Shown: in pieces, positions 10,191 to 29,628 of the stretch
Layout of the letters: each line of letters opens with the position of its first letter
Numbering within the stretch: the stretch's first letter is position 1
DNA from: Myxocyprinus asiaticus
Lineage: Eukaryota > Chordata > Actinopteri > Cypriniformes > Catostomidae
Assembly (NCBI RefSeq): GCF_019703515.2
Contig: NC_059372.1
Location: forward strand, 10,649,492-10,713,491
DNA: 64,000 nt
Direction: 5' to 3'
The notes under the pieces: generated by a model
Database searches by the model: none
Told to the model about the DNA's origin: nothing
Seen by the model: only the letters and a program-made list of their open reading frames with translations
Position numbers and translations under genes: made by a program

Positions 10191-11367
10191 ATACACTCAC
10201 TGAGCACTTTATTAGGAACACCTGTACACCTACTTATTCATGCTCTTTTGTAATCGTGTGGCAGCAGTGCAGTGAATAAAATCATGCAGATATGGGTCAG
10301 GAGCTTCAGTTAATGTTCCATCAACCATCAGAATGGGGAAACATTTTTTATTTCAACCGTGGCATGATTGTTGGTGCCAGACGGGCTGGTTTGAGTATTT
10401 CTGTAACTGCTGATCTCCTAGGATTTTCATGCACAACAGTCTCTAGAGTTTACTCTAGAATGGTGTAAAAAACAAAAAACATCCAGTGAGCGGCAGTTCT
10501 GCAGACAGAAATGCCTTGTTGCTTTGAGCTGTTTGAAAGGCTACGGTAACTCAGATAACCACTCTGTATTATTGTAGTGAGCAGAATAGCATCTCAGAAT
10601 GCACAACACGTCAAACCTTGAGGCGGATGGGCTACAACAGCAGAAGACCATATCGGGTTCCACTTCTGTCAGCCAAGAGCAGAAAGCTGAGGCTGCAGTG
10701 GGCACAGGCTCACCAAAACTGGACAGTAGAAGACCGGAAAAACGTAGCCTGGTCTGATGAATTTCGATTTCTACTGAGGCACACAGATGGTAGGGTCAGA
10801 ATTTGGCGCCAACAGCATGAATCCATAGACCCAACCTGCCTTGTGTCAACAGTCCAGGCTGGTGGAGGTAGTTTAATGGTGTAGGGAATGTTTTCTTGGC
10901 ATACTTTGGGCCCGTTAATACCAATCAATCATCGTTTGAATGCCATAGCCTATCTGAGAATTGTTGCTGACCATGTGTATCCCTTCATTTCCACAATTTA
11001 CCCATCTTCTAATGGCTACTTTCAGCAAGCTAATGCACCATGTCACAAAGCAAAAGTCATCACAAACCTGTTTCATGAACATGACAATGAGTTCACTGTT
11101 CTTCAGTGGCCTTGCCAGTCACCAGATCTGAATACAATAGAACACTTTTGGGATGTGGTAGAACAGGAGATTCACAGCATGAATGTGCAGCTGACAAATC
11201 TGCAGACATTACGTGAGGCAATCATGTCATCATGGACCAGAATCTCAAAGGAATGTTTCCAATATCTTGTGGAATCCATGCCACAAAGAACTGAAGCTGT
11301 TTTAAGAGCAAAGGGAGGCTCTACCCAGTATTAGTATAGTGTTCCTAATAAAGTGCTCAGTGAGTAT
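10191..11367 (+). mobile_element. Tc1-like transposon with TIRs and a nearly full-length decayed transposase
   Basis: The left end CTCACTGAGCACTTTATTAG continues GAACAC, and the right end TAATAAAGTGCTCAGTGAG is its reverse complement; the inverted repeat is at least 26 bp. TA dinucleotides flank both ends, though the exact terminal base is ambiguous. The 1.17 kb length and a single plus-strand transposase are typical of this widespread fish Tc1-like group. Confidence 0.85.
10352..11334 (+). pseudogene. Tc1-like transposase, inactivated
   Basis: The N-terminal helix-turn-helix (FNRGMIVGARRAGLS through LLGFSCTTVSRVY) lies in one frame at 10352-10465. The rest, from VTQITTLYYCSEQNSISECT through the C-terminus, lies in another frame, so a frameshift or indel sits between about 10460 and 10545. 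The catalytic domain has the first Asp in AWSDEFRF and the Glu in SPDLNTIEHFWD. The second Asp is replaced: QQANAPCH has Ala (codon 11029-11031) where the family has QQDNAPCH. An in-frame TAG at 10882-10884 replaces the Trp of the VWGMFSWHTLGP motif. It otherwise reads to a natural C-terminus (KGGSTQY, stop at 11332-11334). The enzyme is non-functional on three counts. Confidence 0.9.
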
Positions 11368-11499
11368 ATATACTGTATATATAAACATGACAAACTAGAA
11401 ATAACTAGACAAAGACACAAGACAATCTGGCACAGGACTGCAAACAGAGAGGAAATAAATAGGACAGGAGAAACAAGGACAGTGTGAACCCAGCAGAGG

Positions 11500-12560
11500 G
11501 AAAACGGAAGCCTGAGCCGCAATGCCACCGGACTAAGGACCTTGACAATAGGGTATGGACCAATGAACTGCGGTGCTAACTTGCAAGCTAGCACCTTAAG
11601 AGGCAGGTCCTTGGTGGAGAGCCACACCCTTTGCCCACAAACATACCTAGGTGCCTGAGTCTTAGTATGCCCCTCAACCCGGAGCAGCACCCCCTGGCCC
11701 TTTTCCGGGTATGAAAACAGCGTTGAATAAAAGCCTGTGCTGAAGGGACAGCGGCCTCAGGCTCCCATGAAGAGAAGAGGTGGACTGGTAGCCGAGACAG
11801 CACTGAAAGTGGGAGAGACCAGTAAACAACACCGGGAGAGAGTTGTGTGTGTACTCGGCCCATGTGAGCTGCTGACTCCAGGAAGAGGGTTTGTGGGAGG
11901 CCAAAAAGTGGAGCATACGTTCAGGTGGCCCGCTCGTTCTTGCCGTTGGTTTGGGGGTGGAAACCTTATGACAAACTAGTAGAAGAACCAATCTGTCGAC
12001 AGAACTCCCTCCAGAAATTGGAGACGAACAGGGGTCCCCATGTCAGAGACCACATCTACCAGAAGACCATGGATCCAGAAGACGTGCTGAGGGAGCTTGG
12101 GGAGGGGAATGATGTGCACCGCTTTAGAAATGTGGTCCACCACAGTAAGGATCACAGCATTTCCACTGGAAAGAAGAAGACCCATAACAAAGTCCAGGGC
12201 AATATGTGACCAGGGGTGGGAGTGGATGGGAACTGGTTGAAGGAGACCAATAGAAGGAGAATTTCTGGATTTGTTTTTAGCACAGACCAAGCAGTCAGCC
12301 ACGAACCGACCGAGATCCTCCACCATGGTCTGCCACCAAAATCTCTGGTGAACAGCAGCCAGAGTCCTCCTCACCACTGGATGACAGACAAGCCTGGACA
12401 AGTGACCCCACCAAAGGACAGCAGCCTGGACTGACTCAGGAACAAACAACAGACCCTCTGGACAAGCTCTGGGCACTTCGACAGTGGCAAGAGCCATCCT
12501 GACCCATCTCTCAATGCCCCAGGTGACAGCCCCAACCACACAGTCAGTAGGTAAAATATG
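11500..12560 (-). pseudogene. Gypsy integrase and C-terminal segment, frameshifted
   Basis: The zinc-binding HHCC region is present (WGHLSRLVCHP and then FVADCLVCAKNK). The catalytic core shows HIALDFVMGLL (first Asp) and DVVSDMGTP (second Asp). A frameshift near 11985 moves the third part into another frame (PERMLHFLASHKP, then LTWAEYTHNSLP), and a further shift near 11690 leads to [19 protein letters not shown] and [15 protein letters not shown], the usual tail that links integrase to the C-terminal domain. No chromodomain was recognised. Confidence 0.8.
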
Positions 12561-12574
12561 TCAGGGGGAGGACT

Positions 12575-13570
12575 GTCGATTAGAGCTACAAACTGACAGG
12601 ACATGGTATCTGGCTTAATGTTTTTGGACCCCGGACAGTATGACAGGTTAAAACTGAAGCGCCCAAAGAACAAAGCCCATCAAGCCTGTTGGGAGTTCAG
12701 TCTTTTGGCAGACCGAATATACTCCAGGTTCCTGTGGTCAGTCCAGACCAGAAAAGGAACCACCACCCCTTCCAACCAGTTGCGCCACTCATCTAAGACC
12801 AACTTAATGGCCAGAAACTCCTTATTGCCAGTGTCATAGTTCCATTTGGATGGGGTTAGGTGGTGGAAAAAGAAAGCACAAGGATGTACCTTCTTGTCCT
12901 TGGGGGATCGCTGGGAGAGAACTGCCCTGACCCCCACCTCAGAAACATCCACCTCCACAATTAACTGCTTTTCAGGGTCTGGCGTGACCAAAATAGGAGC
13001 AGAATTAAAATGTGTCTTAAGGTTGTCAAAGGCAGCCTGTGCTGCAGTGGACCACTGAAAAGGAGTTCTTGCGGAGGTGAGTGCTGTGTGTGGCGCGGCT
13101 ACCTGACTGTAGTTATGCACAAATCTGCAGTAGAAGTTAGCAAATCCCAGAAACTGCTGGAGAGCTTTGTGGGAGTCAAGCACTGGCCAGTCAGAGACAG
13201 GCCTCACCTTTGCAGGATCCATGCGGATCCCCCTCGCCAAGATGATAAACCCCAGGAATGGAGGAACTGAACTAGTATGACTTGAGCACTTCTCCGCCTT
13301 AAAAAACAGCTGATTCTCCAACAGCCATTGCAGCATTCGCCGGACGTGCCGAATGTGCACCTGGAGAGAACGAGAAAAAAATTACAGAAGTGCCTGGGAG
13401 GAGATCGATGGCACAATCATAAGGCCGGTGCAGGGGAAGAGATGCAACCTGGGACCGACTGAAAACTGCCTGCAGATAAAGGTACTCTGATGGAACCCTG
13501 GTCACATCCACCGACTCCTCCTGCAAGACAGAAAGACAAGGGGCAGAAGACATTAAGACACTGAGCATGA
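12575..13570 (-). pseudogene. Gypsy reverse transcriptase (core deleted) and RNase H
   Basis: At 13570-13400 the start of the RT domain is read (PLHRPYDCAIDLLPGTS). Within about 40 bases it joins directly to the RT thumb ([19 protein letters not shown], then [18 protein letters not shown] and [12 protein letters not shown]). The fingers/palm block with the YxDD motif, normally about 150 residues, is missing. RNase H follows with [16 protein letters not shown] and [10 protein letters not shown] supplying its acidic residues, then an in-frame TGA (12680-12682), and then continues as FFGRFSFNLSYCPGSKN. The element cannot encode a working RT. Confidence 0.85.
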
Positions 13571-13596
13571 CAGAATGAACTACAGGATATCACATA

Positions 13597-14790
13597 GCCC
13601 TTTTCCACCGACATGGTTCGGGCACAGGTTCCTGGGCCGGTTCGATTTTTCGAACTGTTCCACACATTTCCAAAATCAGGGGACGGAGGATGGGATAATG
13701 TTTCATCACCATGGTAAAGTTTTCCCAAACAACAACAGTAGCTACCTGCTGCAGGAAGGAGTACTTATTTGCTCTATAACAACAATAAAAAACCCACAAA
13801 ATTATCAGATATCAAAGGCATTCAGGTAACACAATGAAATGAGTACTCTAATTGCAATATGGTCTTTACGATGATCCGAGATAAACTAGAGAGATCGCAA
13901 AGGAAAAAATACTCTATGAGAATGAAGATACAGCACAAAATTATGCATGCCGCCTTCAATCGGACAATTGACCAAATCATAAACAAATTGAAAAACACTT
14001 AATGAGAGTAAAGGAACCATATGAAGGGCATAAGCAAAAGCAACAGTGGAAGGAGCAACGATGTTATTGACTTGGACACCGACCAACCTGCTAACTAAAT
14101 GGGGCGTTGAAATCAGCCAGTGACACTCATGATAAACAGTGAATCACCGGTATCCTCTGCAGCTGATCTTAGTAAGTTGTTATATTTGCCAACTTTGTTA
14201 GCTTTTCTTACACTGTTGTCATCTGATTTTTTGCATTGTTTTGTTCTGTAAGGGGATTTTTGACTAGCTACTTACTAAGTTTGGAAGATTGCGGCTATCT
14301 GTTAAGTAAAACGGTGGGACTCTCAACCAATAATATTATATGCTATGGCAAAAATCCAAATACAACCATCTGCTACACCAATGTTAATAATGATTCCACT
14401 GTAACAGTTTCCAGAACTTAGCAAGTTAAGCCATAGTACATACAATATAATGTAATTACATTACCTGTCGTCTTTAGCATAGATGTCGTCTATGACAGTA
14501 TTGTTGAGCAATGTAATAACGATGGATTGCATTAATCCGTATGTTTAAATATGTCCTCAAAAACAAGAGTAAAAGCTGTATACAAACACACTGTGATGCA
14601 CCATGTTTGTTTATGTTTGAGATAGTCACGTGAAACTAGCACATAGACAGTAACATATTACGTCACCGTCTGGCACTCAGGTCAGTGGAAAAGCACGTCC
14701 GGTTTACGATAGGCTCCAGATTACCCCGGCCATGAACCAACAGAGCACAGACTCAGCACGAGAGCCATCGCAATTTTGGTGTAAAAGGGC
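13597..14790. mobile_element. Non-autonomous DNA transposon inserted in the gypsy remnant
   Basis: Inverted ends: GCCCTTTTCCACCGACATGG on the left, and on the right a sequence whose reverse complement is GCCCTTTTACACCAAAATTG. The flanking trinucleotides are ATA and TTA, compatible with a degraded 3 bp target duplication (PIF/Harbinger-like) but not decisive. The 1.19 kb interior has no transposase. It separates the gypsy protease from the RT, so it is younger than the gypsy insertion. Confidence 0.6.
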
Positions 14791-14924
14791 TTACAGTGTT
14801 CTCTACCCAATTCAGCTGAGGGTTATGCAGGGACAGCCGGGGTGGCCAAGTACCACATGAGTATAGAGAGAGTCCAACAGATAGAACACCAACTCCTCCT
14901 GGTGTTTGCCCAAAATGAGAAGGC

Positions 14925-15110
14925 TCACCGGAGACGTAACTTCTGAAACCTCTGCGATGGATTGGCCATGAGGGCTCTGGCAGTCAGGGGAGTGGAGAGC
15001 CTTTTAACTTCAAGCCCCCACTTGGCAGCCAGAGAGGCATCGATGAAATTACCCTCTGTCTCAGAGTCAATGAAGATGAAGCACTGATGAGACTGGTGAT
15101 GAGACCACAA
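14925..15110 (-). pseudogene. Gypsy aspartic protease fragment
   Basis: About 60 residues contain FIFIDSETEGNFIDASLAAKW, matching the retropepsin active-site region in fish gypsy elements, where DSGAEGNFID is usual. The catalytic Asp-Ser is kept, but the Gly of the D-S/T-G triad is Glu here, which should abolish activity. The frame ends shortly after, and the DNA element at 13597-14790 separates it from the reverse transcriptase. Confidence 0.7.
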
Positions 15111-15194
15111 GATGGCAGAGTGCTGGCTCCAGGGGCATGGGAAAGAGGGGTTGCGCTCGCCAGTATCCCCTGGACTACGGGCAAGCTGTGGCTT

Positions 15195-15817
15195 TTAAAG
15201 GTGGTAGAAAAATGTCCTGGCTTGCTGCAGAAAAGGCATAACCCCTTGAAGATCCAGCGCTGTCTCTACTGGGGCGAGACGGGTTCTGCCCACCTGCATA
15301 GGCTCAATATCAGGTGAAGAATCAGAAGGTGGCTGAACAGAAGACATAGCAGTTAGCTCCCTCCACATCCAATGAGCAAAAGAACCACAAGATTGATGAC
15401 GAAGAGCAAGGCAGTTATCCACTCGAATAGTGAGGGCCACTAAGTTGTCGAACTTGGAGAGGAGGTCACGGAAGTACAGCTCATCTTTAACCTCCTCTGT
15501 GAGCCCATGCAGGAAGATAGAAGACAAGGCAGCTGCGTTCCACTTGCTGGTGGCTGCCAGAGTGCGGAATTCCACAGAAAAGTCTGCCACTGACCGCTCA
15601 CCCTGGTGCACAAAGAGCGATCAAACACCCTGATCATTTCCTGCTTGAAAGCTTCAAATGAGGCACAGCATAGAGCCTTGGCTTCCCATATTGCAGCTCC
15701 CCACTCTCGAGCACGTCCAGTGAGCAGAGTGATAACGAATGCTAACTTGGTGCTCTCCTCAGCATAAACAGCAGGCTGCAGAGAGAAAAGGACAGAGCAC
15801 TGGGTGAAGAGTTCCAC
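15195..15817 (-). pseudogene. Gypsy gag fragment, frameshifted
   Basis: Two overlapping minus-strand frames give a capsid-like region. The first reads FTQCSVLFSLQPAVYAEES then VITLLTGRAREWGAAIW; after a frameshift near 15615 it continues as GERSVADFSVEFRTLAATS and then LHGLTEEVKDEL. This is the conserved gag core of Ty3/gypsy elements in fish. The start of gag is not visible, and no CCHC zinc knuckle was recognised downstream. Confidence 0.75.
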
Positions 15818-15835
15818 CAGAGATATTCAACAAAG

Positions 15836-16587
15836 AATAAAATGTGCCAGCCAACCCCGGTCTCCCCTACAAAAGAGTTATGTCTAGCTGAATTATGGTT
15901 TAAATCCTTATGTGTTTACAGCTCAATATTGGCTACAAGCATCTGCAAACAAATTATATTAGAGCTTTTCTCAAAATGTACTTGACCATTTTTGCAATCA
16001 CTTCATAAATTGGTGTCAAGGTGATTTATAGTGGATGTTTGAAATAAGTTCCCCCCGCGTTCACACAGGTGTCCTATAGCAGAGTAAACACAGGTGTAGT
16101 TTATCTCATTGGTAATTGATGTGAAAAGTTTTGCTTGAAAAATATACTTGTTATTGTCTTTCATCTCTCATGACTCACTCGCACTCTAACTGCAGGAGTT
16201 GATGCAACCTCTGTAAGAACAAAGGTTGACCGCTCACAGAACTGCTTTAAGAATCTCTTGGGAAACGTTTGACATTATAGTCATCAGGGCCATTGTCTCA
16301 GTGTCACTAAACGTGGAGGGAAATTTAGGCTGTCTCTAAGGTGTGTCTCCCAGTGTCCAATAACAGAATCCATAATGAGCCTGTCCTTCAAAGTGTCTGA
16401 TATGGTTGATCTAGGTAAATTTGAGGAATCAGAAGAGGGAATCAGTGATGAAACTGTTTTGACAGTTAAGTTAACTTGCGATTCAATAAACTGCGATTCA
16501 GTTCAAATATATACTGTATATATGTATATATAAAATATATCAATATTTATATAATATACAATATTTTAATAATTTAATTAAAAGTTG
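15836..16587. other. Unassigned sequence next to gypsy remnant
   Basis: Around 16060-16440 the base composition is less AT-rich. The minus strand gives short peptide-like stretches (for example TETMALMTIMSNVSQEILKAVL) broken by stops. This could be a transposase relic, but no family motif was recognised. It ends in TA-rich sequence at 16500-16560. Confidence 0.3.
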
Positions 16588-16764
16588 TAAACGTTAACAT
16601 TAGTTAATGCACTATGAACTAACAGTGAACAATTGTATTTTATAAACTAACATTAACAAGATTAATAAATGCTGTAAAAATATATTGTTCATTATTAGTT
16701 CATGATACCTAATGCATTAACTAATGTTAAAAAATGGAAACTTATTTTAAAGTGTTTCAATAAA
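16588..16764. repeat. Palindromic MITE (TTAACATTAGTTAATGCA family), copy 1
   Basis: The inverted ends GTTAACATTAGTTAATGCA and TGCATTAACTAATGTTAA pair around a core with TGAACAATTGTATTTTATAA. It is followed by AAAGTGTTTC-type text. A related copy in the opposite orientation lies at 48308-48480. Non-coding. Confidence 0.65.
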
Positions 16765-16774
16765 TCTAACCAGA

Positions 16775-17464
16775 GCCTACTAGTTAGTTAGTTAGTTAGT
16801 TAGTTACTTAAGTTTATTTATAAAGCACATTTAAAAACAACTGATGTTGAGCCAATGTGCTGTAAGATAATAAAAAGGTCAAACAACATATAAAATAATA
16901 CAATAATACAAGAATAATAGCAACAATAATAATAACACAAATAAGCACTAAAAGAAACAAATGTGTTAACATCTCAGGCAACCTCAAATGCTAAAGAGTA
17001 AAAATGAGTCTTGGAGAATGTGGAATGGAGAGAAATAATTGGTTATATGACCTGAGAGATCTCAGAGCAGAATGTGGATGAAGAAGATCACAAATATATT
17101 GCAGGGCAAGACCAAGCAAGGCCTTAAAAACAAAAAGCAAAATCTTAAAGTCAACTCTAAAATTAACTGGTAACCAGTGCAAAGATGCCAGCACAGGGGT
17201 GATATGGTCTCTTTTTCTTGAACCAGTTAAAAATCTTGCCGCTGCATTTTGAACCATCTGCAGACATGCAAGGGAGGACTGAGGCAGGCCCACAAACAAG
17301 GAATTACAGTAATCTAGCCGAGAAGTAACAAAGGCATGACTAACAGTTTCCAGATCTTTCCGTGAAAGAAACGGTTTTAATTTAGAAATGGACCTTAGGT
17401 GGAAGAAGTTTTCTTTAACAACAGCACTAACCTGCTTATCAAAGAGCATTGCAGAATATGACAC
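16775..17464 (-). pseudogene. L2-like LINE 3' fragment: reverse transcriptase C-terminus
   Basis: The minus-strand frame 16991-17464 reads FFHLRSISKLKPFLSRKDLE, then FVTSRLDYCNSLFVGLP, QNAAARFLTGSRKRDHITP and LHWLPVNFRVDFKILLFVFKA. This is the conserved segment after the RT domain in L2/CR1-type LINEs of fish. The catalytic RT core is absent, so the copy is 5'-truncated, as is usual for LINEs. Downstream is a TAGT-repeat at about 16780-16803 that would form the element's repetitive 3' end. Confidence 0.8.
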
Positions 17465-18356
17465 ATCCTAGCACTGTGACATCACTGTTACCCTAACTAC
17501 TTTGACAACTTTAAGAATGAAACATTCTATTTGGGAGACAACAAACTGTATGAATGAATGTGAAAGTAAGGATTAGTAGTTCCTTGACCCTTTATCAAAC
17601 TTAAAAACGTTCTCCAAAGGGTTCTGAGCAGTAGATCCCACACAACGGGACATCATATCACAGTGATGAAGAGGAGACTGTGGAAGGGGCTAATTGCTCT
17701 GTTACGGTCACACCACAGGAACAAAACAACAAGTCAGGCGGAAAAATGTATTTGGTCTGCACCCGGGAGACCAGCCATGGAGAAAAGAGACCAAGGCGAG
17801 AGAGAACATTGAGAAAAAAACAGATACACAGAATGTGTTGTGTCAGTTTCAAGGGAGATCATTAGCAAACACTGGTTAGAAAGACCAAGAGAACAGGAGG
17901 ATAAAGCCATTATACCGCACCTTCAATTTTTAATGATAACCGCTACTGAACTGGGGCAAACCACAATTCACAGATCCAGTGGTGCCTGCAGCTATGCACT
18001 GTGCATACCATGAGTGCTCTGACTGACCTGACTCTGACAAAAATTTTCTCAGAATATTTCAACAATAATTACGTGTGTCCCGTTTTTCGGTTGGCAGTGT
18101 GATATGAGCTAGCAATGCACGGTTCATGAATGAATCATTCTTTTAAGTCAGTAGAAGTTGTAAGAGTAGTATGAGTAGTATGCCATTCTGAACTCAGCCA
18201 AAAGGCTACCTTTTAGAGAGGTAAATTTTGAGAAACTTCAACTAGTGCTCTTTCAGGTGAATAAGGGGCTTTTCACATGAAACGTGTTTTGGCATCCGTT
18301 CGCACCAGTGGTGTAGTGGTGTCTGAAAAGGTGGGCATCCTGTGAATAGGCCTACA
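17465..18356. other. Intergenic sequence, no gene recognised
   Basis: Mixed-composition DNA with no conserved reading frame. Short open frames near 17658-17879 overlap on both strands and carry no motif. No RNA gene was seen. Confidence 0.4.
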
Positions 18357-18455
18357 TGAAAGAATTTTCCGGGTTCAATGCAAGTTAAGCTCAATCGACA
18401 GCATTTGCCGCATAATATTGATTACTGCTATGGATTACAACTCGTTCCTCCTTTC

Positions 18456-18493
<38 letters not shown>

Positions 18494-19533
18494 GCCTGGG
18501 TAGCTCAGCGAGTAAAGACGCTGACTACCACCCCTGAAGTTCGTGAGTTCAAATCCCAGGGCATGCTGAGTGACTCCAGCCAGGTCTCCTAAGCAACCAA
18601 ATTGGCTCGGTAGCTAGGGAGGTTAGAGTCACATGGGGTAACCTCCTCGTGGTCGCTATAATGTGGTTCGCACTTGGTGGGGCGCGTGGTGAGCTGTGCA
18701 TGGATGCTGCGGTGGATGGCGTGAAGCCTCCGCGGTAACGCGCTCAACAAGCCACATGATAAGATGCACAGGTTGACGGTCTCATGGAGGCAACTGAGAT
18801 TCGTCCTCCACCACCCAGACTGAGGTGAGACACTATGCCACCATGAGGACTTAGAATGCATTGGGAATTGGGCATTCCAAATTGGGGAGAAATAAAGAAT
18901 TTTTGAAAATCAAAAAAACAAAAAACAAAAAAGGCAAAAATCCAGGTTACAGTGAGGCACTTACACTGAAGTGAATGGGGGCCAATGTTTTTGTTAAAAG
19001 TCTCACTGTTTCAAAGGTTTAGCCAGAAGACGTAAACAATATGCGTGTTAACATGATTTTAGTGTGATAAAATTGCTTACTAACCTTTTCTGCGCAAAAT
19101 TATAGCCAATTTTACAACTTCGTTGCTATGATGATGTAACGTCAACAAAACCTAAAATCCTAAAACTACTGTAAAAATGATGATTTAAACAACTTTACTG
19201 CTCAAATAATATATGAGTTTTAACATAAAAATGTATGTGAATAATAAAAATAAAGTGTAAATAAATAAAATGAAGAATAAAGTGCTTTTACAAAATTATA
19301 AGCTTCACATTTCTGGTTTTACACCCTCAAAAAATTGACCACATTCACTTTCATTGTTCCCATTCACTTCCATTGTAAGTGCCACACTGTAACCTCATTA
19401 TCTGCCTTTTTTTTCTTTTTCTTTTTTAAAGAAAAGGAGAAACTAGTCAAAATGATTTTTTGTGGCAATCAACATTATGCCACAAATGCTGTCGATTGAG
19501 CTTAACTTGTATTGAACCCGGAACATTTCTTTA
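18357..19533. mobile_element. Long-TIR foldback element, copy 1, split by a SINE
   Basis: The left end (TTCCGGGTTCAATGCAAGTT and the following AAGCTCAATCGACAGCATTTG) and the right end (CAAATGCTGTCGATTGAGCT, through GAACCCGGAA) are inverted copies over more than 60 bases. Internal sequences around 18953-18985 and 19345-19395 are also mutually inverted (TTACAGTG-AGGCACTTAC against GTAAGTGCCACACTGTAA). The SINE at 18489-18898 interrupts it. An uninterrupted copy lies at 45168-45790. No transposase, so it is a MITE. Confidence 0.75.
18489..18898 (+). mobile_element. tRNA-derived SINE, copy 1
   Basis: The head has an RNA polymerase III A box (TAGCTCAGCGAG, near 18501) and B box (GTTCAAATCC, near 18547) and resembles a tRNA 5' portion. 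The body ends in ATTGGGCATTCCAAATTGGG followed by an A-rich tail. It is preceded by an A-run (18460-18486). A second copy in the opposite orientation lies at 33990-34410 with the same head and tail, which confirms the limits. Not a functional tRNA: no proper acceptor stem or anticodon loop is evident. Confidence 0.85.
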
Positions 19534-20093
19534 ACTGTGGAAGTATGACAAAGAATAACTTTTAAATTATATGTCACGTATAATATTATTAAACTGAATA
19601 TATAAATGGTCACCTTGAACATTTCTTTGTTCTGTTTTCTTCAGTTAGCTCACAAGCTAACCGGTTAGCCTATTAGCTTAGCATACAGCTAGCTTTTTCT
19701 TCATCACATTTCTCCTCACTGTCGCCACCTAGTGATACGTCAATATGGTTGTATTCAATAGAATTTTTACGTTGCGGTATATTTAATAATTGTATATTTT
19801 TTTCATCTTTTAATCTTTGTGGACAGGGTTAGGTTTAGGGACAGGTGTAGGGCTGCTGCAGGACTCAGGATAAACACAACAAACACAGTGTATAAATGTG
19901 ACATCCGGCTGTTGCAAGACTTAAGCATTTCGCTTGTTATTTGAAAGGGGGCGTAACTTGTAGCGGGCGTGCCTTTTAGGGGGCGTGTCTTGTAGTAGTC
20001 TTGCAGGATGCAGATAGACACTTTTCCACTAGGGGGCCTCAGCAAACATCCAAGGGGGCCTCAACATGTAAAGACATGTAAATCATACTGTAT
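19534..20093. other. Intergenic sequence, no gene recognised
   Basis: Contains GGGGGCGT-type short repeats near 19945-19990 (GGGCGTAACTTGTAGCGGGC, then GGGGGCGTGTCTTGTAG), probably a repeat fragment. No coding signal. Confidence 0.35.
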
Positions 20094-20420
20094 TATTGCT
20101 TGGTATCGATACAGATTTCCCGATTTGATTTAATTCCGATTTCGATACAATTTGATTCGATTGTGATTCATTTGGGCATATTTTAGTTGTAATGTCCATT
20201 TTGCTCACATATGATAGAAATTCTCCCTCAGCTAATGCTGTAAATTATACAAGGAACCTTCTAACTCGGTCAATTATGAAAATAATAATTAAAAAAATTA
20301 ACATCAGGGCCCAAACAATGTAGTTGATTTCTATTCTTTTAACAGATATAATAATCAACACAACCAAAACTGTAAAATATAGATCTTGGGATTTTAAGAA
20401 TCGATATCGTGATAGTTCAA
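20094..20420. repeat. Fragment related to the TAGGGCTG-type hAT MITE
   Basis: Shares GGTATCGATACAG, ATTTGATT and CATTTGGGCATATTTTAGTT blocks with the element at 60760-62990 (CATTTGGGTATATTTCAGTT there). Both outer ends are missing. A further partial match occurs near 58800-58905. Confidence 0.5.
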
Positions 20421-21132
20421 ACGAAGATTGCGATAGTCAGAACACATCAAATATTGTTGTACTTTCTTAAACTGATGAGTTGGGCTAAATAGTGTAGGAA
20501 AAGCAGCCAACACGTGCCCAGCATACATGTGAACTTCTTCAATACAGTTTAAAAAGCAGAGAGAATGTCCGGAGTGTGCAGAGCTGTAATCTAGACAAAG
20601 GGTGGCTACTTTGAAGAAGCTAGAATGTAAGGTGCTTTTGATTTGTGTTACAGTTTTGGTCTCATACATAATTCCCATACTTCTATTTGTGTTATTTTAG
20701 AGCTTTGATGACTTTACTAGTATTCTATAAAGTGGAAAATAGTAATAATAAAGAATGATTACTGTATGTGTGTTTGCTAATAGTGTATATGCTTATGTTA
20801 GTATTATAACCAAAAAGATTTTTCTTCCAAAAAAGAGCAATAGAATTTAATCTGTAAAGTGACACGAATGGCATATGATGTAGACAATTGTACTAATCAT
20901 AAATCAGGTTTGAAACTAAAGTTCAAAGGTGGAGTTAAGCAAGTCTTGCTTCAATGATATATTGTTTGTGTTTTCAGATGACATTGTGACAATGGAGATG
21001 GAAATATGAACTTGGAAACCCGAGAATGCAGAGGTGATCCTTCTCCAGGTGAGGAATCAGAGTGCCTGAAGCAAAGTTCATCTCAGTCTCATCTGGCAGC
21101 TGTGGATCTGTGTGTGTGTGTCTGTCTCTCTC
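20421..21132. other. Upstream region of the plus-strand protease gene
   Basis: About 700 bases before the signal-peptide exon. A GT run (TGTGTGTGTGTCTGTCTC) lies immediately before the ATG. No convincing TATA box was identified. GATATATTG near 20957 is a weak candidate only. Confidence 0.35.
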
Positions 21133-29533
<8,401 letters not shown>

Positions 29534-29628
29534 GAGACTAAAGTGTTATTCCAACACTCCCCTAATTGAACTTGAAACAGCCTTGAAACCTGCCAACTTG
29601 TATATGAATATTGTTGATACTATCTTCT

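Larger units (their letters stand above)
11495..15835 (-). mobile_element. Ty3/gypsy retrotransposon remnant, minus strand, no LTRs found
   Basis: Fragments in the order gag, protease, reverse transcriptase/RNase H, integrase run from high to low coordinates on the minus strand. This is the order of Ty3/gypsy elements. Several frameshifts and nonsense codons, a deletion of the reverse-transcriptase core and an inserted DNA element (13597-14790) make it inactive. No matching direct repeats were seen at the ends, so the boundaries are set by coding homology and are approximate. Confidence 0.85.

Noticed and set aside
11370..11494. LTR of the gypsy remnant
   Set aside because: No matching direct repeat could be found at the other end near 15.8 kb, so an LTR cannot be supported.
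11737..12434. Plus-strand frames of 70-95 codons
   Set aside because: Antisense shadows of the gypsy integrase region.
16060..16440. Possible degraded coding region
   Set aside because: All frames have several stops and no recognisable family motif; left as unassigned sequence.
18489..18560. tRNA gene
   Set aside because: A and B box motifs are present, but the sequence is the head of a repeated SINE and does not form a standard tRNA cloverleaf with matching acceptor stem.
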